Part shown: piece after piece, positions 31,963 to 41,717 of the stretch | How positions within the stretch are numbered: the first letter of the stretch is position 1 | How the letters are laid out: every line of letters starts with the position of its first letter | From: Pseudomonas pseudonitroreducens | GTDB taxonomy: Bacteria; Pseudomonadota; Gammaproteobacteria; Pseudomonadales; Pseudomonadaceae | Length of the DNA: 64,000 nucleotides | Assembly (NCBI RefSeq): GCF_021603645.1 | Contig: NZ_BQHJ01000001.1 | Coordinates: 310,001 to 374,000 of the forward strand | Direction of reading: 5' to 3' | Made by a program: the position numbers and the translations under genes | The notes under the pieces: generated by a model | Databases searched by the model: none | What the model was told of the DNA's origin: nothing | What the model saw: the letters and a program-made list of their open reading frames with translations, nothing else

Positions 31963-31993
31963 AAAAAAGCCCCCGGCGTGTGCCGAGGGCTTT
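31963..31993 (-). terminator. tRNA-Asn terminator
   Basis: Minus strand: AAAGCCCTCGGC pairs with GCCGGGGGCTTT around ACAC, then T-run, 6 bases downstream of the tRNA-Asn CCA end. The same hairpin recurs in both upstream repeats. Confidence 0.9.
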
Positions 31994-31999
31994 GAATTT

Positions 32000-32075
32000 T
32001 GGCTCCGCGACCTGGACTCGAACCAGGGACCCAATGATTAACAGTCATTTGCTCTACCGACTGAGCTATCGCGGA
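32000..32075 (-). tRNA. tRNA-Asn (GTT)
   Basis: A 76-base cloverleaf on the minus strand beginning TCCGCGATAGCTC and ending GCGGAGCCA, with the CCA encoded. The anticodon loop CTGTTAA gives GTT. The acceptor TCCGCGA pairs with TCGCGGA, and the T-loop is GTTCGAGTCC. Its 3' end is the segment repeated in the two downstream units. Confidence 0.97.
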
Positions 32076-32144
32076 ACAACGGTGCGTATCTTACTGATTA
32101 AAAAGGGGAAGTCAACAATGTGCCGATGACTTCCCCTGATTTTT

Positions 32145-33341
32145 TTACAGCACCTGGACGATGGCGCGGGTGACGGTGTCCAGGTTGCCGTTGTTCAGCG
32201 CGGCGACGCAGATGCGGCCGGTGCCGACGGCGTAGATGCCGAACTCGTTCTTCAGGCGTTCAACCTGCTCGGCGGTCAGGCCGGAGTAGGAGAACATGCC
32301 GCGCTGCTGGGCAACGAAGCTGAAGTCGCGCTTGGCGCCCAGGGCAGCCAGTTGCTCGACCATGGCTACGCGCATGGCGCGGATGCGGGTGCGCATTTCG
32401 CCCAGCTCTTCTTCCCAGACTGCACGCAGTTCCGGGCTGTTCAGCACGGCGGCGACGACGCTGGCGCCATGGGTCGGCGGGTTGGAGTAGTTGGTGCGGA
32501 TCACGCGCTTGACCTGGGACAGGACGCGGGTGGACTCCTCGCGGCTGTCGGTCACTACCGACAGGGCGCCAACGCGCTCGCCGTACAGCGAGAACGACTT
32601 GGAGAACGAGCTGGAGACGAAGAAGTTCAGGCCCGACTTGGCGAACAGGCGCACGGCGGAGGCGTCTTCGTCGATGCCGTCACCGAAGCCCTGGTAGGCG
32701 ATGTCGAGGAACGGTACGTGGCCCTTGGCCTTGAGCACGTCCAGGACCTGCTTCCAGTCGTCCATGGTCAGGTCGACGCCGGTCGGGTTGTGGCAGCAGG
32801 CGTGCAGCACGACGATCGACTGCGAGGGCAGGGCGTTGAGGTCTTCCAGCAGGCCGGCACGGTTCACGCCGTTGGTGGCGGCGTCATAGTAGCGGTAGTT
32901 CTGCACCGGGAAGCCGGCCGCTTCGAACAGAGCGCGGTGGTTTTCCCAGCTCGGGTCGCTGATGGCGACGGTGGCGTTGGGCAGCAGGCGCTTGAGGAAG
33001 TCGGCACCGGTCTTCAGCGCGCCGGTACCGCCAACGGCCTGGGTGGTGACCACACGGCCTTCGGCCAGCAGCTCGGAGTCAGCGCCGAACAGCAGCTTCT
33101 GCACGCCCGAATCGTAGGCGGCAATGCCTTCGATCGGCAGGTAGCCGCGCGGGGCGTGAGCCTCGATGCGGGCCTTCTCCGCGGCCTGTACGGCGCGCAG
33201 CAACGGGAGGCGACCTTCCTCGTTGTAATACACGCCCACGCCCAGGTTGATCTTGCCCGGGCGGGTATCGGCGTTGAAAGCTTCGTTCAGGCCCAGGATC
33301 GGGTCGCGGGGGGCCATTTCGACAGCGGAGAACAGACTCAT
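32145..33341 (-). CDS. Aromatic/aspartate amino acid aminotransferase, PLP-dependent
   Basis: A 398-residue class I aminotransferase of the AspC/TyrB/PhhC group. The PLP-binding lysine is in SSSFSKSFSLYGERVG near residue 247, the phosphate-contact tyrosine in GVYYNEEG near 55 is in the substrate region, WENHRALFEAAGF near 130 and HACCHNPTGVD near 184 are standard, and GRICVAALN near the end holds the carboxylate arginine. It probably transfers amino groups to or from phenylalanine, tyrosine and aspartate. The start at 33341 (MSLFSAVEM) is family-consistent. It lies divergent from uvrB. Confidence 0.92.
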   Translation of the reverse strand: MSLFSAVEMAPRDPILGLNEAFNADTRPGKINLGVGVYYNEEGRLPLLRAVQAAEKARIEAHAPRGYLPIEGIAAYDSGVQKLLFGADSELLAEGRVVTTQAVGGTGALKTGADFLKRLLPNATVAISDPSWENHRALFEAAGFPVQNYRYYDAATNGVNRAGLLEDLNALPSQSIVVLHACCHNPTGVDLTMDDWKQVLDVLKAKGHVPFLDIAYQGFGDGIDEDASAVRLFAKSGLNFFVSSSFSKSFSLYGERVGALSVVTDSREESTRVLSQVKRVIRTNYSNPPTHGASVVAAVLNSPELRAVWEEELGEMRTRIRAMRVAMVEQLAALGAKRDFSFVAQQRGMFSYSGLTAEQVERLKNEFGIYAVGTGRICVAALNNGNLDTVTRAIVQVL

Positions 33342-33525
33342 TTTGGCAGCAGCTCTAAGGCGGGAGTGAAGTGCAATTACAACCCACCCGCTCACGGCGC
33401 TGGGGGTTGCGTCGACGGGCCGGTATTATATAGGCCTCTATGGCAGGCGGCGAGTTGTCGCGCATGCTTTTCGACTGGTATGACGCTTTGGCGACCGAAG
33501 CGTCACACGCCAATGCGAGGTTCCC

Positions 33526-35541
33526 ATGTCGATTTTTCAGCTGGATTCGCGATTCGAGCCCGCCGGCGATCAGCCCGAAGCCATCCGACAGATGGTGGAA
33601 GGACTGGAAGCAGGGCTGTCGCACCAGACGCTGTTGGGGGTGACCGGCTCCGGCAAGACCTTCAGCATCGCCAACGTCATTGCCCAGGTGCAGCGTCCGA
33701 CCATGGTGCTGGCGCCGAACAAGACCCTGGCAGCCCAGCTTTACGGCGAGTTCAAGACCTTCTTCCCGAACAATGCCGTCGAGTACTTCGTTTCCTACTA
33801 CGACTACTACCAGCCCGAGGCCTATGTGCCGTCCTCGGACACCTATATCGAGAAGGACTCCTCGATCAACGACCACATCGAGCAGATGCGGCTGTCGGCG
33901 ACCAAGGCGCTGCTGGAGCGCAAGGACGCCATCATCGTCTGCACCGTGTCGTCGATCTACGGCCTGGGTGACCCGGCGTCCTACCTGAAGATGGTCCTGC
34001 ACCTGGATCGTGGCGACAAGATGGACCAGCGTGAGCTGCTGCGCCGCCTGACCAGTCTTCAGTACACCCGCAACGACATGGATTTCGCCCGCGCTACCTT
34101 CCGCGTGCGCGGTGACGTGATCGATATCTTCCCGGCGGAATCGGACCTGGAGGCCATTCGCGTCGAGTTGTTCGACGACGAAGTGGAGAACATCGCCGCC
34201 TTCGATCCGCTGACCGGCGAGGTGCTGACCAAGCTGCCGCGCTTCACCTTCTACCCCAAGAGCCACTACGTCACCCCGCGGGAGACGTTGCTGGAGGCGG
34301 TGGAGCACATCAAGGCCGAACTCAAGCAGCGCCTGGATTACCTGCGCAGCAACAACAAGCTGGTGGAGGCGCAGCGCCTGGAGCAGCGTACCCGCTTCGA
34401 TCTCGAGATGATCCTCGAGCTGGGCTACTGCAATGGCATCGAGAACTACTCGCGCTACCTATCCGGGCGTGGCCCCGGCGAGCCGCCGCCGACACTCTAT
34501 GACTACCTGCCGGACAACGCCCTGCTGGTGATCGACGAATCCCACGTCAGCGTTCCCCAGGTCGGCGCCATGTACAAGGGCGACCGTTCACGCAAGGAAA
34601 CCCTGGTGGAATATGGTTTCCGCCTGCCCTCGGCGCTGGATAACCGGCCGCTGCGCTTCGAGGAGTGGGAGGCGATCAGCCCGCAGACCATCTTTGTCTC
34701 GGCGACTCCCGGCCCCTATGAGGACCAGCATGCTGGTCGCGTGATCGAGCAGGTAGTGCGCCCCACCGGCCTGGTCGACCCGGAAGTGGAAATCCGCCCG
34801 GCGACCACCCAGGTGGATGACCTGCTCTCCGAGATCGGCAAGCGCGTGGCAGTCGATCAGCGCGTGCTGGTTACCACCCTGACCAAGCGCATGGCCGAAG
34901 ACCTCACCGATTACCTGGGCGACCACGACGTGCGCGTGCGTTACCTGCACTCGGATATCGATACCGTGGAGCGGGTGGAAATCATCCGCGACCTGCGCCT
35001 GGGCAAGTTCGATGTGCTGGTGGGTATCAACCTGCTGCGCGAAGGCCTGGACATGCCCGAAGTGGCGCTGGTGGCGATCCTCGATGCGGACAAGGAAGGT
35101 TTCCTGCGTTCCGAGCGTTCGCTGATCCAGACCATCGGCCGTGCCGCGCGGAACCTGCACGGCAAGGCGATTCTCTACGCCGACAACATGACCGGCTCGA
35201 TGCAGCGGGCAATCAACGAGACCGAGCGTCGCCGTGCCAAGCAGCTGGAGTTCAACGCCAAGCACGGCATCGTGCCCAAGGGCGTGAAGAAGGACATCAA
35301 GGACATTCTCGAAGGTGCCGTGGTGCCGGGCGCCAAGGGTAAGCGCCGCAGCCTGGCGAAAGTGGCGGAGGAGAGCGGCCGCTACGAGAACGAACTGCGC
35401 ACGCCGGACGAGATCGGCAAGCGCATCAAGCAGCTGGAAGAGCGCATGTACCAGTTGGCCCGCGACCTGGAGTTCGAGGCCGCGGCCGGTGTGCGCGACG
35501 AGATCGGCAAGTTGCGCGACCGCATGGTGTCGATGGGCTAG
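33526..35541 (+). CDS. uvrB: Excinuclease ABC subunit B
   Basis: A 671-residue helicase-like damage-verification subunit of nucleotide excision repair. Walker A is [10 protein letters not shown] near residue 39; the beta-hairpin with [12 protein letters not shown] lies near 92-103; the DEAD-type box is [12 protein letters not shown] near 335; motif VI is QTIGRAARN near 540; and the C-terminal UVR motif ([32 protein letters not shown]), which contacts UvrC, spans about 630-665. It is divergent from the aminotransferase gene and is a single gene. Confidence 0.98.
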   Translation: MSIFQLDSRFEPAGDQPEAIRQMVEGLEAGLSHQTLLGVTGSGKTFSIANVIAQVQRPTMVLAPNKTLAAQLYGEFKTFFPNNAVEYFVSYYDYYQPEAYVPSSDTYIEKDSSINDHIEQMRLSATKALLERKDAIIVCTVSSIYGLGDPASYLKMVLHLDRGDKMDQRELLRRLTSLQYTRNDMDFARATFRVRGDVIDIFPAESDLEAIRVELFDDEVENIAAFDPLTGEVLTKLPRFTFYPKSHYVTPRETLLEAVEHIKAELKQRLDYLRSNNKLVEAQRLEQRTRFDLEMILELGYCNGIENYSRYLSGRGPGEPPPTLYDYLPDNALLVIDESHVSVPQVGAMYKGDRSRKETLVEYGFRLPSALDNRPLRFEEWEAISPQTIFVSATPGPYEDQHAGRVIEQVVRPTGLVDPEVEIRPATTQVDDLLSEIGKRVAVDQRVLVTTLTKRMAEDLTDYLGDHDVRVRYLHSDIDTVERVEIIRDLRLGKFDVLVGINLLREGLDMPEVALVAILDADKEGFLRSERSLIQTIGRAARNLHGKAILYADNMTGSMQRAINETERRRAKQLEFNAKHGIVPKGVKKDIKDILEGAVVPGAKGKRRSLAKVAEESGRYENELRTPDEIGKRIKQLEERMYQLARDLEFEAAAGVRDEIGKLRDRMVSMG

Positions 35542-35596
35542 GGGCGGCGGCAGGCCTCAGGCTACAAGCGACAGGCAAAAGCGTAGGTGAGCTCAT

Positions 35597-35649
35597 GCCT
35601 GAAGCCTGAAGCCTGAAGCCTGAAGCCTGAAGCCTGAAGCCTGAAGCCT
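35597..35649. repeat. Minisatellite of seven GCCTGAA units
   Basis: Seven exact 7-bp units (35597-35645) plus a partial unit in the 109-bp gap between convergent uvrB and the MFS gene. Unit number is likely to vary among strains by slippage. Confidence 0.95.
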
Positions 35650-35650
35650 C

Positions 35651-37210
35651 TCAGTGCGCCCCGGCCCCCGCGCCTGCGCCCATCCCGGCGGGCAGCGGGC
35701 GCGTCAGCAGCACCGCCACCATGCTGATTGCCAGCACGATACCGATGGCATGGAAGGCGTCGTTGTAGGCCATGATCGCTGCCTGCTGGTGGACGATCTC
35801 GCTGATCTTGCCCAGCGCCGCCTGCTGCGTTCCCAGCTGCGAGGTCAGCTGCGCCAGGCGCTCGTCCACTGCACCGTTCACCGGCACCACTGCTTCACGC
35901 AGGTAGTCGTAATAGACCTTGGCGCGGCTATCCAGCAGGGTTGCCAGCAGCGCGATGCCGATGGCGCCGCCGAGGTTGCGCAGGATGTTGAACAGGCTGG
36001 AGGCCGAACCGGCGTCCTGCGGTTGCAGGTAGACGGTGGCGATCAGCGAGATGGTGACCATCACCATCGGCTGGCCGAGAGCGCGCAGCAGCTGGATCTG
36101 ATTGAACTGCGGGCCGGCGAAGTCCGGGTTGAGCACGCCGGAGAAGAAGCTCGCCATGCCGAACAGGCCGAAGCCGACGGCGCACAGCAGGCGCGGCTCG
36201 ATGATCTTCATCAACTTGGGAATCAGCGGGATGAGGAACAGCTGCGGCACGCCCATCCACATGATCACCTCGCCGATCTGCATGGCGTTGTAGCCCTGGA
36301 TCTGCGCGAGATACAGCGGCAGCACGTAGATCGAGCCGTACAGCCCCATGCCCAGGCCGATGCTGGAGATGCTCGACAGGCCGAAGTTGCGGTTGCGCAG
36401 GATGCCCAGGTTGATCAGCGGGTTGGGCCGTGAGGTCTGCAGGATCACGAAGAGGATCAGGCTGACCAGGGCAATGCTGCCCAGGCTGACGATCAGGTTC
36501 GATTCCAGCCAGTCCTTGCGGTGGCCTTCTTCCAGGAACACCTGCAGGCAGCCCAGGCCGATGGCCATGGTGACGATGCCGGCGTAGTCGGTGCTCTTCA
36601 GCAGTTCCCAGTGTGGCGGCTTTTTCTCCAGGCCGTAGAGCAGCCCGGCGATCATCAGCAGGCCCGGCGGGATGTTGATGTAGAAGATGTATTCCCAGCC
36701 GAAGTTCTCGGTCAGCCAGCCGCCCAGGGTCGGGCCGATGGAGGGCGCGAAAGTGGCGGTGATGGCGAACAGCGCCATGCCCTTGGGGCGGTGGTGCTCC
36801 GGCAGCTTGATCAGCGCCAGGGTGAAGGCCAGGGGAATCAGCGCGCCGCCGGTGAAGCCCTGCATGGCGCGGAACACGATCATGCTCTCCAGGTTCCAGG
36901 CGAACGAGCAGAGCAGCGAGGAAAACAGAAAACCGACCGAGATCATCCACGCCAGCCGGCGCGCCGAGAGCAACTGCACCAGCCAGGCGGTGAGCGGGAT
37001 CATGATGATTTCCGCCACCAGGTAGGAGGTGGAGATCCACGAACCTTCCTCCAGGGTGGCGGCCAGCGCGCCCTGGATGTCCTTCAGCGAGGAGTTGGTG
37101 ATCTGGATGTCGAGGACCGCCATGAACGCGCCGAGCATGGCGCTGAACACGGCGATCCAGTCGCGGCGGGTCGGTTCCCCGACCGGCCGCACCAGGGCAT
37201 CAGCGGACAC
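35651..37210 (-). CDS. DHA2-type MFS multidrug transporter (EmrB/QacA family)
   Basis: A 519-residue proton-driven drug exporter with 14 predicted membrane segments. Family marks are MAVLDIQITNSSLKDIQGAL near residue 30 (motif D1), LLSARRLAW near 80, and GFTGGALIPLAFTLAL near 118 (motif C region). The start is GTG at 37210, overlapping the stop of the HlyD-family gene by about 11 bases, so the two are coupled. The pair forms an EmrAB-type system; no outer-membrane TolC partner is encoded here. Substrates are unknown. Confidence 0.9.
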   Translation of the reverse strand: MSADALVRPVGEPTRRDWIAVFSAMLGAFMAVLDIQITNSSLKDIQGALAATLEEGSWISTSYLVAEIIMIPLTAWLVQLLSARRLAWMISVGFLFSSLLCSFAWNLESMIVFRAMQGFTGGALIPLAFTLALIKLPEHHRPKGMALFAITATFAPSIGPTLGGWLTENFGWEYIFYINIPPGLLMIAGLLYGLEKKPPHWELLKSTDYAGIVTMAIGLGCLQVFLEEGHRKDWLESNLIVSLGSIALVSLILFVILQTSRPNPLINLGILRNRNFGLSSISSIGLGMGLYGSIYVLPLYLAQIQGYNAMQIGEVIMWMGVPQLFLIPLIPKLMKIIEPRLLCAVGFGLFGMASFFSGVLNPDFAGPQFNQIQLLRALGQPMVMVTISLIATVYLQPQDAGSASSLFNILRNLGGAIGIALLATLLDSRAKVYYDYLREAVVPVNGAVDERLAQLTSQLGTQQAALGKISEIVHQQAAIMAYNDAFHAIGIVLAISMVAVLLTRPLPAGMGAGAGAGAH

Positions 37211-38234
37211 GCAGCTCGACCTCGGCCTCGACGGACATGCCCGGGCGGATCAGGCCCTTGAGCGGGTTGTCGTCGGCGAAGGTGATCTTGACCGGAATGC
37301 GCTGCACCACTTTGGTGAAGTTGCCGGTGGCGTTGTCCGGCGGCAGCAGGCTGAACTGCGCACCGGACGCGGCGAACAGGCTCTGCACCTGGCCGTCGAT
37401 GGGCTGGTCGGGGAAGGAGTCGAACACCAGCTTGGCGGTCTGGCCGGGGCGCATCTTGCCGATCTGGGTTTCCTTGAAGTTGGCCTGGACCCAGATGCCG
37501 TCGTCCGGCACCAGCGACAGCAACTGGCTGCCAACCTGCACGTATTGGCCGACGCGGGCGCCACGCTGACCGACCAGGCCGCTGACCGGCGCGTGAATCT
37601 CGGTGCGGGCGAGGTTGATCTCGGCCTGGGTGATGTCGGCGCGGGCGCTCTCGATCTGCGCCTGCAGGCGCTGGATGTCGGTACCCAGGGTTTCGCGCTG
37701 TACGCGCTGGGCTTGCAGATCAGCCTGGGCCTTGGCCACCTGGGAGCGGGCCACATTGGAATCGGCAGCCAGGGTGGTGACGCGCTCTTCCGAGACATAG
37801 CCGGGCTTGCGCAGTGCCTGGGCGCGGCCGAGGTCGACTTCGGTGCGGCCGAGGGTGGCCTGGCTGGCGTTCACATCGGCGGCGCTGGCAGCGATCATGC
37901 TGGTCTGGCCCTTGAGCTTGCTGCGCGCCTGTTCCAGCTCCGCCTCGCGGGTCGCCAGGGTGGCCTTGGCGCGGTCCAGCGCGAGCTGGAAGTCAGCGGC
38001 TTCCAGCTTCACCAGCAACTGGCCCTTCTCGACGTGCTGGTTGTCCTGCACCAGCACCTCATCGACGCGCGCGCCGAGCTGGCTGGCAATGCGGGTGATT
38101 TCGCCCTGCACGTAAGCGTTGTCGGTGGTCTCGACGAAGCGGCCGATGAAGTACCAGCGGGCCAGGAAGGCGAGGGCGACCACGGCGAGGATGACGAAGA
38201 ACACGGTCAGGCGGCGTTGTAATTGTGCGGGCAT
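37200..38234 (-). CDS. HlyD/EmrA-family membrane fusion protein
   Basis: A 344-residue periplasmic adaptor. One N-terminal membrane helix (RRLTVFFVILAVVALAFLARWYFIG) is followed by the barrel-sandwich domain with biotinyl-lipoyl-like halves (TDNAYVQGEITRIASQLGARVDEVLVQDNQHVEKGQLLVKLE near 42-83 and IHAPVSGLVGQRGARVGQYV near 210). An alpha-helical coiled coil (residues 84-200) separates them. The start at 38234 (MPAQLQ) is preferred over upstream codons overlapping the divergent lysR promoter. It precedes the MFS gene with coding overlap. Confidence 0.9.
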   Translation of the reverse strand: MPAQLQRRLTVFFVILAVVALAFLARWYFIGRFVETTDNAYVQGEITRIASQLGARVDEVLVQDNQHVEKGQLLVKLEAADFQLALDRAKATLATREAELEQARSKLKGQTSMIAASAADVNASQATLGRTEVDLGRAQALRKPGYVSEERVTTLAADSNVARSQVAKAQADLQAQRVQRETLGTDIQRLQAQIESARADITQAEINLARTEIHAPVSGLVGQRGARVGQYVQVGSQLLSLVPDDGIWVQANFKETQIGKMRPGQTAKLVFDSFPDQPIDGQVQSLFAASGAQFSLLPPDNATGNFTKVVQRIPVKITFADDNPLKGLIRPGMSVEAEVELRVR

Positions 38235-38343
38235 AGGTAAACGAGCGTTTGGTTGGCCAAAAAATGTTTGCCAATGTAACAGTGTTCCGTGGCGGCACGT
38301 AGCCGCTACACTTCGGAAACTTTGTTGCTTATAGGGAACAATC

Positions 38344-39264
38344 ATGGGGCTGGATGATGCGCTGATCTTCACTCGCGTCGTGGAACTGCACAGCTTTACC
38401 CAGGCGGCGCAGAGCCTGGGCATGCAGAAGTCGACGGTGAGCCGGCGTATCGCGCTGCTGGAAGAGCGCCTGGGTGTGCGCCTGATCAACCGCACCACGC
38501 GCAAGCTGCGCCTGACCGAAGTGGGCCAGGCCTACTACGACCGCTGCCGGCAGATCATGCATGACTTCGCCGAGGCCGAGCAGGCGGTGATGCAGTTGCA
38601 GCAGGCGCCTTCGGGATTGTTGCGGATCAGCGCGCCCATCGAATTCGGCCAGATGTACCTGGCCAAGGTGCTGGGCGACTTCATGAACCTTTATCCACAG
38701 ATCACCGCCGAGGTCGAGCTGACCTCGCGCAATGTCGATCCGCTGGAGGAGGGCGTGGACATTGTCATCATGGTTGGCCAGCCGGAAGACTCGACCCTGA
38801 TTGCCCGACGCATGCTCACCACCAACCGCTGCCTGTGCGCCAGCCCCGAGTACCTGAAGTTGCATGGCTGGCCGGAAACCGTCGAGGAACTGGCTGGCCA
38901 TCGCGCGGTACTGCTGCAGGCCGATTCGCAACGCTACTGGCCGTTGCGCGGGGAAACGGTACCGTGCCACCGGGTGCTGTCGTGCAACAACATCACCTTC
39001 GCCCGCGAAGCGGTGCTGGCGGGTGCAGGAATCGCCTCGCTGCCCGAACTGATCGTTGACGAGCAGTTGGCCAGTGGCCGTCTGGTGCGCGTGTTGCCGC
39101 AGGTCCAGCTACCGGTGGGCGAACTGTACGCGGTGTACCCGTCGCGGCGTTTCCAGGCGATGAAGGTGAAGGCTTTCCTCGACTTCCTGATCAATAACCT
39201 GCCCATTGATCCCGGCCGCTGGCTGGAGCCGAAGGCGGCCCGCCTGATACCATCGCACCCATGA
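38344..39264 (+). CDS. LysR-family transcriptional regulator of the efflux pair
   Basis: A 306-residue LysR regulator. The winged helix (residues 1-60) has [47 protein letters not shown]; the effector domain starts near 88 ([23 protein letters not shown]). It is divergent from the HlyD/MFS pair by 109 bp, the classical position for a regulator of an adjacent transporter. The inducing compound is unknown. gltX follows after 61 bp. Confidence 0.92.
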   Translation: MGLDDALIFTRVVELHSFTQAAQSLGMQKSTVSRRIALLEERLGVRLINRTTRKLRLTEVGQAYYDRCRQIMHDFAEAEQAVMQLQQAPSGLLRISAPIEFGQMYLAKVLGDFMNLYPQITAEVELTSRNVDPLEEGVDIVIMVGQPEDSTLIARRMLTTNRCLCASPEYLKLHGWPETVEELAGHRAVLLQADSQRYWPLRGETVPCHRVLSCNNITFAREAVLAGAGIASLPELIVDEQLASGRLVRVLPQVQLPVGELYAVYPSRRFQAMKVKAFLDFLINNLPIDPGRWLEPKAARLIPSHP

Positions 39265-39325
39265 GCGCGCGCGCCGTCGCGCGCTGTCCGCTTCACACGA
39301 AGAATTGCTGCACACGAGAGCCTTC

Positions 39326-40810
39326 ATGACCACAGTCCGCACCCGTATCGCGCCGTCTCCCACCGGCGACCCGCACGTCGGCACCGCGTATATCGCGCTG
39401 TTCAACCTCTGCTTCGCCCGCCAGCACGGCGGTCAGTTCATTCTGCGCATCGAGGACACCGACCAGGTGCGCTCGACCCGCGAATCGGAACAGCAGATCT
39501 TCGACGCGCTGCGCTGGCTGGGGATCGAGTGGGATGAGGGCCCGGACGTCGGTGGCCCGCACGGCCCGTATCGGCAGAGCGAGCGCGGCGCCATCTATAA
39601 GCAGTACAGCGACGAACTGGTCGAGAAGGGCCACGCCTTCCCCTGCTTCTGCTCCTCCGAGCGTCTCGACGCCCTGCGCGCCGAGCAGCAGGCGCGCAAG
39701 GAAACCCCGCGCTACGACGGCCACTGCATGCACATCCCGAAGGAGGAGTCGGCCCGGTGCATCGCCGCCGGCGAGTCCCACGTGGTGCGCATGAAGGTGC
39801 CGACCGAGGGCGTCTGTGTGGTGCCGGACATGCTCCGTGGCGACGTGGAAATCCCGTGGGACCGCATGGACATGCAGGTGCTGATGAAGGCCGACGGCCT
39901 GCCCACCTATTTCCTCGCCAACGTGGTCGACGACCACCTGATGGGGATCACCCACGTCCTCCGCGGCGAAGAGTGGCTGCCGTCGGCGCCCAAGCTGATC
40001 AAGCTGTACGAGTACTTCGGCTGGGAACAGCCGGTGCTCTGCTACATGCCGCTGCTGCGCAACCCGGACAAGAGCAAGCTGTCCAAGCGCAAGAATCCCA
40101 CGTCGATCACCTTCTACGAGCGCATGGGCCTGTTGCCCCAGGCGCTGCTGAACTACCTCGGCCGCATGGGCTGGTCCATGCCCGACGAGCGCGAGAAGTT
40201 CAGCCTGGCGGAGATGATCGAGCACTTCGACCTGTCCCGCGTGTCGCTGGGCGGGCCGATCTTCGACATCGAGAAGCTCTCCTGGCTGAACGGCCAGTGG
40301 ATCCGTGAGCTGACCGTGGAGGACTTCGCCAAGGAAGTGCAGAAGTGGGCGCTCAATCCCGAGTACCTGATGAAGATCGCCCCGCACGTGCAAGGCCGCG
40401 TGGAGAACTTCAGCCAGATCGCTCCATTGGCCGGTTTCTTCTTCAGCGGCGGCGTGCAGCTGGACGCCAAGCTGTTCGAGCACAAGAAACTCGATGCCAC
40501 CCAGGTCCGCCAGGTGTTGCAGCTGGTGCTGTGGAAGCTCGAAGCGCTGCGCCAGTGGGAAAAGGACCGCATCACCGCGACCATCCAGGCCGTGGCCGAG
40601 CACCTGGGCCTCAAGCTGCGTGATGTGATGCCGCTGATGTTCCCGGCGATCACCGGCGCGGCCAGTTCGGTGTCGGTGCTCGACGCCATGGAAATCCTCG
40701 GCGCCGACCTGTCGCGCTATCGCTTGCGCCAGGCCCTGGAGCTGCTGGGCGGTGCGTCGAAGAAAGAAGCCAAGGAGTGGGAAAAGATTCGCGACGCCAT
40801 CGGCTCCTGA
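39326..40810 (+). CDS. gltX: Glutamate--tRNA ligase
   Basis: A 494-residue class I synthetase charging tRNA-Glu. The HIGH motif appears as [10 protein letters not shown] near residue 10 and KMSKS as [13 protein letters not shown] near 248; [27 protein letters not shown] near 80 is conserved in GluRS. The start at 39326 ([12 protein letters not shown]) is family-consistent; the ATG seven codons upstream is less likely. A terminator follows, then the tRNA-Ala/Glu operon, so the enzyme lies next to its substrate tRNA genes. Confidence 0.97.
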   Translation: MTTVRTRIAPSPTGDPHVGTAYIALFNLCFARQHGGQFILRIEDTDQVRSTRESEQQIFDALRWLGIEWDEGPDVGGPHGPYRQSERGAIYKQYSDELVEKGHAFPCFCSSERLDALRAEQQARKETPRYDGHCMHIPKEESARCIAAGESHVVRMKVPTEGVCVVPDMLRGDVEIPWDRMDMQVLMKADGLPTYFLANVVDDHLMGITHVLRGEEWLPSAPKLIKLYEYFGWEQPVLCYMPLLRNPDKSKLSKRKNPTSITFYERMGLLPQALLNYLGRMGWSMPDEREKFSLAEMIEHFDLSRVSLGGPIFDIEKLSWLNGQWIRELTVEDFAKEVQKWALNPEYLMKIAPHVQGRVENFSQIAPLAGFFFSGGVQLDAKLFEHKKLDATQVRQVLQLVLWKLEALRQWEKDRITATIQAVAEHLGLKLRDVMPLMFPAITGAASSVSVLDAMEILGADLSRYRLRQALELLGGASKKEAKEWEKIRDAIGS

Positions 40811-40826
40811 GTTCTTTCCTACACTG

Positions 40827-40861
40827 AAAAAGGCCGGATGCTGCAAAGCTCCGGCCTTTTT
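40827..40861 (+). terminator. Rho-independent terminator of gltX
   Basis: AAAAAGGCCGGA (40827-40838) pairs with TCCGGCCTTTTT (40850-40861). Confidence 0.95.
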
Positions 40862-40995
40862 CATACCGGCATCGTTGATTGTGGACGTACCGGAGGAGGG
40901 CAGGCGAGCCGCGGATTTCGCTGGCCGAAAACCGGGGTGGTCACTTAAGTGATTGTTCTGTGGGAGAAAAAAATAAGAAATCTGAAAAAATGTTG

Positions 40996-41024
40996 TTGAC
41001 AGGGGTTCGCCTCGCCCCTAAGAT
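40996..41024 (+). promoter_or_regulatory. Sigma-70 promoter of the tRNA operon
   Basis: -35 TTGACA (40996-41001) and -10 TAAGAT (41019-41024) are spaced by 17 bp, with a GC-rich discriminator (GCGCCCCG) just after, the mark of stringently controlled stable-RNA promoters. Confidence 0.88.
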
Positions 41025-41090
41025 GCGCCCCGTTCCAGCGACGAACTGAACTGACAGAGCGAAGCGGAACGGTAGATCCAGCGGTACTTT

Positions 41091-41166
<76 letters not shown>

Positions 41167-41218
41167 AATTACCAGTAGGCTTCGCTTGTCCGAGCGGAGC
41201 TGAAATCGAAGGTTTTGC

Positions 41219-41294
41219 GTCCCCTTCGTCTAGTGGCCTAGGACACCGCCCTTTCACGGCGGTAACAGGGGTTCGAGTCCCCTAGGGGACGCCA
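41219..41294 (+). tRNA. tRNA-Glu (TTC), copy 1
   Basis: A 76-base cloverleaf; acceptor GTCCCCT pairs with AGGGGAC, anticodon loop CTTTCAC gives TTC, CCA encoded. Follows tRNA-Ala by 52 bp. Confidence 0.96.
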
Positions 41295-41338
41295 CTATTC
41301 CAGCGACGATGCGTTCGCGTCGTCAGCCAGAGTCATCT

Positions 41339-41414
<76 letters not shown>

Positions 41415-41472
41415 ATTTCCCAAACGGGATGAAGCCAGAATCCACCGCCTGGTGGGTTTCTTCGAAGGATAT

Positions 41473-41548
41473 GTCCCCTTCGTCTAGTGGCCTAGGACAC
41501 CGCCCTTTCACGGCGGTAACAGGGGTTCGAGTCCCCTAGGGGACGCCA
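41473..41548 (+). tRNA. tRNA-Glu (TTC), copy 2
   Basis: Identical by eye to the copy at 41219; last tRNA of the operon, followed by a terminator at 41573. Confidence 0.96.
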
Positions 41549-41572
41549 TTTTTATCGCTCTGCGATGCCTAT

Positions 41573-41602
41573 AGGGCCACTGAGACTTTCAGTGGCCCTT
41601 TT
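41573..41602 (+). terminator. Terminator of the tRNA operon
   Basis: AGGGCCACTGA (41573-41583) pairs with TCAGTGGCCCT (41589-41599); T-rich tract follows. Confidence 0.92.
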
Positions 41603-41665
41603 GTTTTTTCCCTTCCGAAAAGTTTTCCTCCGACCAGTGGTCATGCGTTCTGCTTGCCGATTTTT

Positions 41666-41693
41666 ATTATGAGAATAATATTCTATCCATAAT
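41666..41693. promoter_or_regulatory. Candidate TetR operator
   Basis: A nested inverted repeat in AT-rich DNA just before the tetR gene: inner AGAAT-AAT-ATTCT (41672-41684) within outer ATTATG and CATAAT. Position and symmetry suggest autoregulation. Confidence 0.5.
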
Positions 41694-41717
41694 ATTTCCC
41701 CGAGCGAGAACCCAGCC

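Noticed and set aside
31838-32041. Short open frames across the tRNA-Asn repeats
   Set aside because: They translate tRNA ends and terminators and are copied because the DNA is repeated; not protein genes.
35597-35649. CRISPR array
   Set aside because: Units are only 7 bp and contiguous, without spacers; no cas genes nearby.
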